This document shows, in pieces, positions 1 through 6,443 of a DNA stretch of 6,515 nucleotides. The notes under the pieces are model-generated. The model ran no database searches and was not told the origin of the DNA. It worked only from the letters and a program-made list of their open reading frames with translations. Source of the DNA: a gamma proteobacterium symbiont of Lucinoma myriamae (lineage in GTDB: Bacteria > Pseudomonadota > Gammaproteobacteria > GRL18); NCBI GenBank assembly GCA_025655635.1, contig JAHXIM010000238.1, positions 1 to 6,515 of the forward strand. Reading direction: 5' to 3'. Position numbers and translations under genes: made by a program. Positions within the stretch are counted from its first letter, which is position 1, and every line of letters starts with the position of its first letter.

Positions 1-84
1 AATGGTTGGATACAATTTACATAGCGGTGATCCTCCTACAGGGGACTTACACCCCATTAGTTTATGCCCATGACGGGCGTACAC
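1..84 (-). mobile_element. Probable 5' end (domain I) of a group II intron, partial
   Basis: Read on the minus strand from 84 downwards, the sequence begins GTGTACGCCC, close to the GUGYG start of group II introns but with A at the fifth base. A small hairpin follows (GCCC at 78-75 pairing with GGGC at 69-66). Next comes GGGGTGTAAGTCCCC (55-41), a 4-bp hairpin with a TGTAAGT loop, which resembles the GGGGUGMAAGUCCCC-type stem that carries the epsilon-prime loop in domain I. No reverse transcriptase ORF is visible because the element would continue beyond the left edge. The orientation matches the upstream kinase gene, and the boundary lies 20 bases past its stop. The identification rests on remembered motif similarity, not on a full fold. 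It could instead be another dispersed palindromic repeat. Confidence 0.45.
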
Positions 85-103
85 AATAAGATTGCCTTTA
101 CCA

Positions 104-1765
104 TTATCTGATTGAAGCACTCGACTTCTTAAAAAATAGATTTCGGCTCTGTGTTGAGTTGTGCCTTAATTGACGGACAATCCAATGATTGCTCTGTATC
201 AATAAAAATCTCATATTTTTTCTCATTGATGTCAAGACAGTCCATTTTTTTAACTGACTTTCCATTACTGATATATCTGCATCAGAAATCTGCCCGATTT
301 CATCCTGACGTAATCTCAGACGTTGTTTTATGGTTTTCTGTCCGGCATAACAGGAAAGTATATGGAAATGAATTTGCTGTTTTTCAGCAATTAAGCGGAA
401 TTTCTGACGCCATTTTTTATCTAAGAAAGTAGCATCGACAATGACTGAATAGCCGGCATTTATTACGAATTCGCTTAATTTCATCAAATGTGTATAGGTT
501 TTATCTGTCGTAGAGTCACTATATAACTCATCTATAACTTTCGAAAACAACCTTTTGCGTTCAATATCAGAGCTCAATTGAATTGCACCGAGTTGATCAA
601 CTAACTGTGAACACACCCAGCTTTTGCCACAACCAGATATCCCAAAACTGATGGCAAGAAACACTTTTTCCTTTTGAGAAGAACTTGGCACATAGCTTTT
701 TGCCAGTTCAAGGTAATTTCTTAATTCATCAACAGAGTTTTCATAAGCAATCGATTCGACTGTCTGCTGTTGTAGTCTAAGGGCCGCAACTTTTGCTCTG
801 ACCGTCGCTCGATAAAGCAGATAAAATTTAAGTACCGTTAACCCCGAATAATCTCCGGTTTTTAACAAATAGCGATTTAGCAAATGATTGGCAAAAATTG
901 TTTGCTTATGGTCCTGTAAATCCATAATCAAAAAAGCAAAGTCACTCATAGTATCTATCCAGCGAAAGCTGTCGTTAAATTCAATACCATCAAAAAGCAG
1001 TATTTTATCCTCTAATAAAGTGATATTGCCCAGATGTAGATCACCATGACATTCACGAATATGACCTTCTTTTTTTCGTGTCAGCAACTGCGAGGAGATT
1101 GAATGATACATTGACATCATCTGACTATGTAAAGATGCCAGCATTTTCTGCTCATTGTTATTAACAGGAGTATCACTCAGAGTTTCAAGCAGAATCTTAT
1201 TTAGTATAGAAAAATTTTCCTCGACTGGTTTGATGACTTCAGGTGTTGAACCAAAAGCAGCATCTGATCCCGCAATATTTATTTTTTCATGAAAATCAGC
1301 AACAACATCACTTAGATCATCAATATGATATAACTCGACTTGGTGCTTTTTTAATAACTTATCAAGTAGGCAGTTATGATCAAACTGAACCATTTTTACT
1401 GCATAATCAATAATCTCTCCCTGGCCTGACAGACTGAGATTATTGTCTGATTGAGTGATGGGAAGTACTTCCAGATAGATTTGCGGTGCAAATCTGCTAT
1501 TGAGAATTAATTCCTGTTGACAGTAAAACTTACGTTGCTCAAGATGGGTAAAATCCAGGAAACCAAAATCAACCGGCTTTTTTATTTTGTAGGCAAAACG
1601 GCCGGTAAGAAATACCCAGGAAATATGCGTTTCGATCAGTTCAATGTGATCAACAGAATGATCATAGAATTCAGGATTAAGAAAAGCATCAATAATTTTA
1701 TTCTGATTCATTGCCTGATACACTGTCATTGTTAGAAATACAGTAATAAAACAAAATAGACTCAT
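104..1765 (-). CDS. Two-domain predicted kinase: aminoglycoside-phosphotransferase-like domain fused to a P-loop AAA-type ATPase/kinase; C-terminus out of frame
   Basis: The protein matches the widespread but poorly characterised fusion of a phosphotransferase-like domain (COG2187 type) with a P-loop kinase domain (COG0645 type). The substrate is unknown, and the family name does not imply drug resistance. In the first domain, HGDLHLGN (residues 240-247) is the catalytic loop and FDGIEFND (258-265) supplies the metal-binding Asp. In the second, GISGCGKS (375-382) is Walker A, SSD (398-400) follows it as in related kinases, and VIVDATF (441-447) is the Walker B-like strand. Family similarity begins around residue 19 (MNQNKII, start at 1711). 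The annotated first Met at 1765 has AGAGG only 2 bases upstream, and Met13 (1729) has no clear ribosome site, so the start is uncertain. Residues 508-553 look non-native, whereas the -1 frame from position 245 gives a family-like end. The gene follows the PilZ gene on the same strand by 35 bases, suggesting cotranscription. Confidence 0.85.
   Translation of the reverse strand: MSLFCFITVFLTMTVYQAMNQNKIIDAFLNPEFYDHSVDHIELIETHISWVFLTGRFAYKIKKPVDFGFLDFTHLEQRKFYCQQELILNSRFAPQIYLEVLPITQSDNNLSLSGQGEIIDYAVKMVQFDHNCLLDKLLKKHQVELYHIDDLSDVVADFHEKINIAGSDAAFGSTPEVIKPVEENFSILNKILLETLSDTPVNNNEQKMLASLHSQMMSMYHSISSQLLTRKKEGHIRECHGDLHLGNITLLEDKILLFDGIEFNDSFRWIDTMSDFAFLIMDLQDHKQTIFANHLLNRYLLKTGDYSGLTVLKFYLLYRATVRAKVAALRLQQQTVESIAYENSVDELRNYLELAKSYVPSSSQKEKVFLAISFGISGCGKSWVCSQLVDQLGAIQLSSDIERKRLFSKVIDELYSDSTTDKTYTHLMKLSEFVINAGYSVIVDATFLDKKWRQKFRLIAEKQQIHFHILSCYAGQKTIKQRLRLRQDEIGQISDADISVMESQLKKWTVLTSMRKNMRFLLIQSNHWIVRQLRHNSTQSRNLFFKKSSASIR
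129..251 (-). other. In-phase A AAA AAA slippery heptamer and -1 frame C-terminus of the kinase
   Basis: Codons 505-507 of the kinase are TTA AAA AAA, so seven A residues (251-245) sit in the exact X XXY YYZ phase of a -1 frameshift heptamer. Moving to the -1 frame there gives MDCLDINEKKYEIFIDTE and a further 20 residues, ending at TAA in 131-129. This would make a 545-residue product. The alternative tail has the acidic, IDTE-containing pattern I expect at the end of this kinase family. The zero-frame tail (starting WTVLTSMRKN) is basic and unlike it. A weak purine-rich GGAAAG lies 6 bases upstream of the heptamer, and I see no strong downstream hairpin. One extra A in the run would restore a single reading frame, so a real one-base deletion or a sequencing error is at least as likely as programmed frameshifting. 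Confidence 0.65.
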
Positions 1766-1766
1766 T

Positions 1767-1781
1767 ACCTCTTCAAGAGGT
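1767..1781. repeat. Perfect 7-bp inverted repeat between the PilZ and kinase genes
   Basis: ACCTCTT and AAGAGGT flank a single central C, giving a perfect dyad of 15 bases, or a 6-bp stem with a 3-base loop in RNA. It lies in the 35-base gap between the two minus-strand genes. On the minus strand its last arm is the AGAGGT that would be the ribosome-binding sequence for the outermost kinase start, so folding would hide that sequence. It is not followed by a T run on the minus strand, so it is not a convincing terminator for the PilZ gene. It could equally be a small operator or chance. Confidence 0.4.
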
Positions 1782-1800
1782 ATTTTTAAATTCCGTCACA

Positions 1801-2109
1801 TTAATGTCTACAAACCATTTTTTCTATCTCAGATTGTGTCACTTGTTTTTCAAACATGATACCCAGTTGACATTGACCCGTTTCCAGCGACTGACTCCAT
1901 GCTATTTTGCCGCTGGCATTATGCGATTGACCAGAACATGAAATCACGATGTCCAGATGAGTATCACGATCAATGCAGCCATGTGCCTTAAAAGAAAGTC
2001 CACCCTGACTGATATCTTTCAAATAGAGTTGATGCTTACCAAGCATATGATCAATGGCAATGGAAACAGGAATATCGGTAGCATAGCGAGTAAATTTACG
2101 AGCTTTCAT
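1801..2109 (-). CDS. PilZ-domain protein, predicted cyclic-di-GMP binding
   Basis: This 102-residue protein is essentially a single PilZ domain. The N-terminus has the RxxxR motif (R4-K-F-T-R8), followed about 24 residues later by DISQGG (32-37), which fits the (D/N)xSxxG signature. Together these are the residues that wrap around cyclic-di-GMP in characterised PilZ domains. Beta-strand-like alternation continues through the GKIAW and CQLGIMF segments. There is no signal peptide or membrane segment, so it should be a cytosolic stand-alone receptor or adaptor. A good Shine-Dalgarno AGAGGG (2121-2116) lies 6 bases before the ATG, which supports the start. A promoter candidate lies just upstream. 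The kinase gene follows on the same strand, so cyclic-di-GMP may be connected to that kinase, but this rests only on adjacency. Confidence 0.9.
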   Translation of the reverse strand: MKARKFTRYATDIPVSIAIDHMLGKHQLYLKDISQGGLSFKAHGCIDRDTHLDIVISCSGQSHNASGKIAWSQSLETGQCQLGIMFEKQVTQSEIEKMVCRH

Positions 2110-2172
2110 GACAATCCCTCTTAGGAGCCTGTCCGAGATTTATGAAGTGTTTATAATTTTGCTGATTATTCC

Positions 2173-2200
2173 AGTATAGTCCAATTTAGTGGATTTTCAA
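2173..2200 (-). promoter_or_regulatory. Candidate sigma-70 promoter for the PilZ-kinase pair
   Basis: On the minus strand TTGAAA (2200-2195) is followed after 16 bases by TATACT (2178-2173). Both are close to the -35 and -10 consensus. Transcription would start near 2166, leaving a leader of roughly 55 bases before the PilZ ATG. This is the best promoter-like match found on that side of the divergent region. It is predicted by eye only. Confidence 0.5.
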
Positions 2201-2284
2201 ATTAATAGCTGCATTTAATGCCAGGAACAACCATAGCAAAAGTGGACGCTCTTACACGAGAGATTATCATCACATTAAATAATC

Positions 2285-2312
2285 AAAAAATACAATTTTT
2301 TAGATGACTAAA
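2285..2312. repeat. Two adjacent A/T-rich inverted repeats in the divergent intergenic region
   Basis: AAAAAAT (2285-2291) and ATTTTTT (2295-2301) form a perfect 7-bp dyad around ACA. Overlapping its end, TTTAG (2299-2303) and CTAAA (2308-2312) form a 5-bp dyad around ATGA. They lie about 40 to 60 bases upstream of the candidate promoter of the tri-domain lipid gene, where a regulator could bind or the DNA could bend. The rest of the 295-base gap (2110-2404) shows no convincing gene. Its only notable ORF is 29 codons long (2218-2307) and has no ribosome site. Confidence 0.3.
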
Positions 2313-2348
2313 CTATGGAGCTATTAGCAATCATCCTGTATATTTAAA

Positions 2349-2377
2349 TTGAACAATCAAAATAATGCTTATAAAGA
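2349..2377 (+). promoter_or_regulatory. Candidate promoter for the ACP-ligase-acyltransferase gene
   Basis: TTGAAC (2349-2354) and TAAAGA (2372-2377) are separated by 17 bases. An alternative -10, TATAAA (2370-2375), gives a short 15-base spacer. The start of transcription would be only about 20 bases before the ATG at 2405. The ribosome site there is weak (GTGAG, 2395-2399), so translation initiation may be modest. The region is A/T rich, so chance matches are likely. Confidence 0.4.
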
Positions 2378-2404
2378 ACATTTATTAGCCACAGTGAGCG
2401 ATTA

Positions 2405-5254
2405 ATGACCTCTCAGACAGACAATAAAAACAAATCACTTAAGCAAACAAAAGCAGCTGATTTAATACTGCAAATCGTTAATCAACTGGCTCTTGAAATG
2501 CACCATGGAAAACAGCCTAAGCATTCAGTTAATCTGGATAGTATGCTTGATCGAGATTTGCAACTTGACAGTTTATCCAGAGTTGAATTACTGCAGCGTA
2601 TTGAACGAAAATTCAAGGTGAGATTGCCGGAAAAATTATTAGCCACGGCGGAAACACCTGGAGATTTGCTGCAGGGAGTAATGAATGCTCCGGATATATC
2701 TCCCGGCATACATGATATAACCAAAATTTCCGGGATAGAAATGGCTCAGACTGAGGCCATTGAGACCAATCCCGATCACGTACAGACACTTACCGAGGTG
2801 TTGCAATGGCATCTAAAAAAACATCCTCAACGTCCACATATTTACCTCTATGGTGATGAGGATGTACCACTGGTTATCAGCTATGCTGATCTGTTTGAAG
2901 GTGCTAAAAAAATAGCTGCCGGTCTGCAGGATTATGGTGTTGAATCCGGGCAGACAGTGACCATTATGCTGCCGACAGGAGAAGATTATTTATTAACCTA
3001 TTTTGCCATTCTTCTGGTTGGTGCAATCCCAGTACCCATCTACCCGCCGACACGTCCTTCACAACTTGAGGAACATTTACGCCGCCATGCAAAAATCCTG
3101 AACAATGCGGACACAGTACTATTAATTACTGTAAAAGAAGCAAAAATACCAGGTCAGCTGTTAAAAGCTCAGGTAAGCAATCTTCGTCATGTCCTGGTAG
3201 TGGATGAATTGAGAGAAGAAAAAAATCAGTATGTACCGATTCCAGTACAGGGTGAGGATATTGCTTTTCTACAATACACTTCCGGTAGTACAGGAACTCC
3301 CAAAGGTGTTGTGCTGACCCATAATAACTTATTAGCCAATATCCGTGCTATGGGACAAGTGGTTCAGGCAAGCTCCAATGATGTTTTTGTCAGCTGGCTG
3401 CCTCTATACCATGATATGGGGCTGATTGGTGCCTGGCTTGGCAGTCTGTATTATGCCTCACCTTTGGTACTCATGTCGCCGCTGACATTTTTAACCCATC
3501 CCTCACGCTGGCTTTGGGCTATCCATAAGCATAAGGGCACGCTTTCAGCAGCGCCTAATTTTGCTTATGAATTTTGTTTAAGTAAAATCCAGGATGATGA
3601 TATAAAAGAACTGGACCTCAGTTCCTGGCGAATGGCTTTCAATGGTGCCGAGCCTGTTAATCCAAAAGCCCTGCGAGATTTTGCCAGCCGCTTTAAGCAC
3701 TATGGTTTTCATTCTGAAGCGCTATCACCCGTCTATGGTCTGGCTGAAAGTGCTGTTGGCCTTGCTTTTCCACCTCCTGGACGTGGTGCCCTGATCGACT
3801 GTGTACAACGTGATGCTCTGCAGCTTTCAGGCATCGCTCAGGCAGCAACTCAGGAACAAAGCAAAAATGACTCCTGTCTTGAATTTGCAGCCTGTGGTCA
3901 GCCTTTACCCGGCTATCAGATCCGTATTGTCGATCCATCAGGTCGTGAATTGCCTGAACGCCGCGAAGGCCGTTTACAATTTCAGGGCCCGTCAGCAACC
4001 AGCGGCTATTTCCACAACCCCGCTCAAACCCGTCAATTATTTGATGGCGAGTGGCTGGAAACCGGTGATCTGGCCTATATGGCTGCTGGTGATATCTATC
4101 TGACCGGTCGAAGTAAAGAAATTATTATTCGCGCCGGACGCAATATCTATCCCTATGAAATAGAACAGGCAGTGGGAAAAATTCCCGGCATACGAAAAGG
4201 CTGTGTTGCTGTATTTGGTACCCATGATAAAGGCACTGCAACTGAACGAATTGTCGTGCTGGCCGAAACAAGAGAATCTGATGAAAAAATTCTGCAGCAA
4301 TTACATACCTCGGTGGATCTGGCAACTTCCGGAATATTATTGGGCAGTAGTCCGGATGAAATACTATTATTACCGCCCCATAGCGTACTCAAAACTTCCA
4401 GTGGAAAAGTTCGTCGAACGGCTTGTCGTGATCTCTATGAACAGGGGCAGATAAATCGCAGCCATCGCTCAATTGGTCTGCAGCTGCTGCGAGTAGCTGC
4501 CACTAGCATAAAACCGCAATTAGCAAAACTTTGGCATAAAAGTCATGAAAATCTTTTTGCACTATGGGCATGGATTACTTTTTCCATTTTGGCACCAATT
4601 ACCTGGTTCACAGTCATTTTATTACCGCTCTATTCCTGGCGCAGGGGTTTTATTCGCAAAGTGATACAGCTGTTTTGTTTAATGACAGGTACACCTTTAC
4701 GGGTTTATGGGGTACGAAATCTGCCATCTGATAAAAGTGTCATATTCGTCTGCAATCATGCCAGTTATGTGGATGGTATTATACTCATGGCAGCTTTGCC
4801 GGAGTCATTCAGTTTTGTAGCAAAAAAAGAGCTGGAAGAGAAATTTATCCCCCGATTGTTTCTACAACGCATTGGCAGCATTTTTGTTGAGCGATTCGAC
4901 ATCCAGCGTGGGGCAGCCGATGCAAAAGTACTTCAGGAGCAGGTGAAAAAGGGACATTCACTGGTTATTTTTCCTGAAGGAACCTTTACCCGAATAACCG
5001 GTTTACGTCCTTTCCGTATGGGTGCTTTTACTACCGCTGCACAGGCAGACAAGGCAGTCATTCCAGTCACACTGCGCGGCACCCGAACAATTCTCGGCGC
5101 AGCGACCTGGTACCCCAGGCAAGGTACAATAAGCGTGAATATCAGCAAGCCCATTTATCCTCATGATTCTGGATGGAATGAAGCAATCCGCTTACGTGAT
5201 GAAGCCAGACTTGAAATTCTAAACCATTATGATGAACCTGATTTGGCACAGTAA
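2405..5254 (+). CDS. Tri-domain acyl carrier protein / acyl-AMP ligase / PlsC-type acyltransferase
   Basis: Three lipid-enzyme modules are fused in 949 residues. Residues about 15-95 form an acyl carrier domain with LDSLSRVEL (54-62), where Ser56 would carry phosphopantetheine. Residues about 125-680 form an adenylating ligase. Its motifs are YTSGSTGTPKG (291-301, AMP/phosphate loop), YGLAES (444-449), TGDLAY (553-558), GRSKEIIIRAGRN (568-580) and SSGKVRR with the C-terminal catalytic Lys668. The region around VPIYPPTRP and SWLPLYHDMGLIG recalls fatty acyl-AMP ligases. A hydrophobic segment (about 716-745) should anchor it to the inner membrane. Residues about 755-945 form a glycerolipid acyltransferase domain with NHASYVD (784-790, the HX4D pair H785/D790), GSIFVER (824-830) and FPEGT (856-860). 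The expected chemistry is activation of a fatty acid as acyl-AMP, loading onto its own carrier, then transfer to a lysolipid or related acceptor. The order differs from Aas of Escherichia coli, which has the acyltransferase first and no fused carrier. Acyl chain and acceptor cannot be read from sequence. Confidence 0.9.
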   Translation: MTSQTDNKNKSLKQTKAADLILQIVNQLALEMHHGKQPKHSVNLDSMLDRDLQLDSLSRVELLQRIERKFKVRLPEKLLATAETPGDLLQGVMNAPDISPGIHDITKISGIEMAQTEAIETNPDHVQTLTEVLQWHLKKHPQRPHIYLYGDEDVPLVISYADLFEGAKKIAAGLQDYGVESGQTVTIMLPTGEDYLLTYFAILLVGAIPVPIYPPTRPSQLEEHLRRHAKILNNADTVLLITVKEAKIPGQLLKAQVSNLRHVLVVDELREEKNQYVPIPVQGEDIAFLQYTSGSTGTPKGVVLTHNNLLANIRAMGQVVQASSNDVFVSWLPLYHDMGLIGAWLGSLYYASPLVLMSPLTFLTHPSRWLWAIHKHKGTLSAAPNFAYEFCLSKIQDDDIKELDLSSWRMAFNGAEPVNPKALRDFASRFKHYGFHSEALSPVYGLAESAVGLAFPPPGRGALIDCVQRDALQLSGIAQAATQEQSKNDSCLEFAACGQPLPGYQIRIVDPSGRELPERREGRLQFQGPSATSGYFHNPAQTRQLFDGEWLETGDLAYMAAGDIYLTGRSKEIIIRAGRNIYPYEIEQAVGKIPGIRKGCVAVFGTHDKGTATERIVVLAETRESDEKILQQLHTSVDLATSGILLGSSPDEILLLPPHSVLKTSSGKVRRTACRDLYEQGQINRSHRSIGLQLLRVAATSIKPQLAKLWHKSHENLFALWAWITFSILAPITWFTVILLPLYSWRRGFIRKVIQLFCLMTGTPLRVYGVRNLPSDKSVIFVCNHASYVDGIILMAALPESFSFVAKKELEEKFIPRLFLQRIGSIFVERFDIQRGAADAKVLQEQVKKGHSLVIFPEGTFTRITGLRPFRMGAFTTAAQADKAVIPVTLRGTRTILGAATWYPRQGTISVNISKPIYPHDSGWNEAIRLRDEARLEILNHYDEPDLAQ

Positions 5255-5281
5255 GTTATTTCCAGTAGCGCTATGAATAAG

Positions 5282-5310
5282 TTGACAAGAGTAAGATTAA
5301 TGCCTAGATT
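5282..5310 (+). promoter_or_regulatory. Candidate promoter for the isoaspartyl methyltransferase gene
   Basis: A perfect -35 TTGACA (5282-5287) is followed after 17 bases by TAGATT (5305-5310), which matches four of six -10 positions. It lies in the 84-base gap after the tri-domain gene, so the methyltransferase and the ORF behind it probably have their own transcription start near 5317. I see no terminator hairpin after 5254, so read-through from the upstream gene is also possible. Confidence 0.55.
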
Positions 5311-5338
5311 TAAAGTACGTTAGATAGGAGTCTAGCTG

Positions 5339-6130
5339 ATGCATTATTTCCTTAATAACCTGAACATAAACAATTACAGAACAAACTCATACCTGATTGT
5401 TCTTGTTTTATCCTGTCTATTACTAACATCGTATTCTACCCAGATATCAGCCTCTTCATCGGAGGATTTAAATTATATGAAAAAACGCCAGAAAATGGTT
5501 CAACTCATTGAAGATGATGTCAAACGTACCAGTGTCTATCTTGATAAAGAAGCACTCGATCCAAAAGTCATGCAAGCTATGAACACAATTCCCAGACATA
5601 AGTTTGTACCAGAAGGCTGGCGGGATGATGCCTACCAGAATAACCCCCTGCCCATAGGACATGGTCAGACAATTTCTCAACCCTATATAGTCGCCATTAT
5701 GACCGACTTGCTGAAACTGTCTGAGCATGACAAGGTATTGGAAATTGGCACTGGATCCGGTTACCAGGCAGCGATCCTGGCCAACCTGGTTGACCAGGTT
5801 TACAGCATCGAAATAATTGAGCCGCTGGGCCTGCGAGCGGCTCAATTATTCAAGCAGCTGGATTATAAAAACATCAGCTCAAAAGTCGGTGACGGCTATT
5901 ATGGCTGGGAAGAACACGCTCCCTTTGATGCTATTATTGTCACTGCGGCTGCCAGCCATATTCCACATCTCCTGATTGAGCAATTAAAACCCGGTGGACA
6001 TATGATGATCCCTGTGGGCAGTCATTTTATTACCCAGCAGCTGTTATTGGTTACTAAAGCCGAAGATGGGCATATCACGATCAGACAGATACTACCTGTG
6101 CGTTTTGTGCCTCTGACAGGTGACCATTAA
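5339..6130 (+). CDS. pcm: Protein-L-isoaspartate O-methyltransferase with N-terminal signal-like extension
   Basis: The enzyme methylates L-isoaspartyl residues in damaged proteins using S-adenosylmethionine, starting their repair to aspartate. Family signatures are LPIGHGQTISQP (104-115, substrate loop), VLEIGTGSGYQ (133-143, SAM-binding motif I), APFDAIIVTAA (194-204) and the C-terminal PVRFVPLTG (253-261). The usual family length is a little over 200 residues. Here the first 46 residues are extra: a polar start, a hydrophobic core (YLIVLVLSCLLL, 18-29) and a Ser/Ala-rich stretch with a possible signal-peptidase site after QISA (38). AGGAG (5326-5330) lies 8 bases before this ATG, supporting the long form. 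An internal ATG at 5477 (residue 47) gives 217 residues, the usual length, and has its own GGAGG. The lipobox-like VLSC is buried in the hydrophobic core, so a lipoprotein is unlikely. The ORF at 6162 follows after 31 bases, probably in the same transcript. Confidence 0.9.
   Translation: MHYFLNNLNINNYRTNSYLIVLVLSCLLLTSYSTQISASSSEDLNYMKKRQKMVQLIEDDVKRTSVYLDKEALDPKVMQAMNTIPRHKFVPEGWRDDAYQNNPLPIGHGQTISQPYIVAIMTDLLKLSEHDKVLEIGTGSGYQAAILANLVDQVYSIEIIEPLGLRAAQLFKQLDYKNISSKVGDGYYGWEEHAPFDAIIVTAAASHIPHLLIEQLKPGGHMMIPVGSHFITQQLLLVTKAEDGHITIRQILPVRFVPLTGDH
5461..5479 (+). promoter_or_regulatory. Strong internal Shine-Dalgarno and alternative start within pcm
   Basis: GGAGG (5461-5465) precedes an in-frame ATG (5477-5479) by 11 bases, at the long end of usable spacing. 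Translation from it would give a 217-residue protein starting MKKRQKMVQL, close to the normal length and N-terminus of the family and lacking the hydrophobic leader. Within the long form the same bases encode Ser-Glu-Asp-Leu, so the match might be coincidental. Confidence 0.45.
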
Positions 6131-6161
6131 GAACGAATCACACTGCCGGTGAAGGATTAAT

Positions 6162-6443
6162 ATGTCTCAACGTATCCCTTTATTTTCCATCAGTCTGCTG
6201 TCTGCCACAGCACTGGCTTATGAAGTGTTATTAATGAGACTGTTTTCCATCATTCAATGGCATCATTTTGCTTATATGATCATCTCTCTGGCTTTACTGG
6301 GCTATGGTATCAGCGGCACACTTATCGCTCTTTTTCAAAAACAGCTGTTAAAACACTTTAATTTTGCTTATCCAGCTTTGCTGATTCTATTTAGTCTATC
6401 TACCCTGATCTGCTATCTGATTGTACCAATGCCATTAACTTAA
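6162..6443 (+). CDS. N-terminal membrane fragment resembling spermidine-synthase-like membrane proteins, probably truncated
   Basis: The 93 residues resemble the first transmembrane helices of large multi-pass proteins that carry a spermidine/spermine-synthase-like domain at the C-terminus. The ALAYEVLLMRLFSIIQWHHF segment (17-36) and the glycine-containing helix after it (MIISLALLGYG, 39-49) are the features I recognise. Three hydrophobic stretches are visible (about 5-25, 37-58 and 68-90). Full members are several hundred residues long, so the TAA at 6441 removes the rest of the membrane region and the whole enzymatic domain. The start is well supported, with GAAGGA (6151-6156) 5 bases upstream. 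Bases 6439-6515 stay open in the +1 frame (LKENCFFFINLQLLFLL and more), which may be the continuation after an indel. In the original frame another stop follows at 6495. A genuine small membrane protein cannot be excluded, but a broken gene seems likelier. Confidence 0.6.
   Translation: MSQRIPLFSISLLSATALAYEVLLMRLFSIIQWHHFAYMIISLALLGYGISGTLIALFQKQLLKHFNFAYPALLILFSLSTLICYLIVPMPLT

Noticed and set aside
151..432. A 93-codon plus-strand ORF inside the kinase gene.
   Set aside because: It is antisense to a recognisable kinase and has no family features or convincing ribosome site. The same applies to the other ORFs lying opposite or out of frame within the kinase, tri-domain and pcm genes.
104..1765. 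Annotation as an aminoglycoside resistance enzyme because of the HGDLHLGN motif.
   Set aside because: The fusion to a P-loop kinase domain places it in a housekeeping-type family of unknown substrate, and the motif is shared by many unrelated small-molecule kinases.
1767..1790. The inverted repeat followed by ATTTTT on the plus strand resembles an intrinsic terminator.
   Set aside because: No plus-strand gene ends there. On the minus strand, where the PilZ gene ends, no T run follows the stem.
2117..2145. AGGAGCCTGTCCGAGATTT looks faintly like an insertion-sequence terminal repeat.
   Set aside because: No matching inverted copy or transposase was found in the window, and the stretch overlaps the leader of the PilZ gene.
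2405..5254. Annotation as Aas (2-acylglycerophosphoethanolamine acyltransferase / acyl-ACP synthetase).
   Set aside because: The domain order is different, a carrier domain is fused at the N-terminus, and the acceptor specificity is unknown.
5255..5281. The TAGCGCTA palindrome after the tri-domain gene as a terminator.
   Set aside because: It is only 8 bases with no loop and no T run after it.
5339..5440. Possible lipoprotein signal (VLSC) in the methyltransferase leader.
   Set aside because: The Cys at residue 26 sits inside the hydrophobic core with Leu at -2, unlike a normal lipobox at the end of the core.
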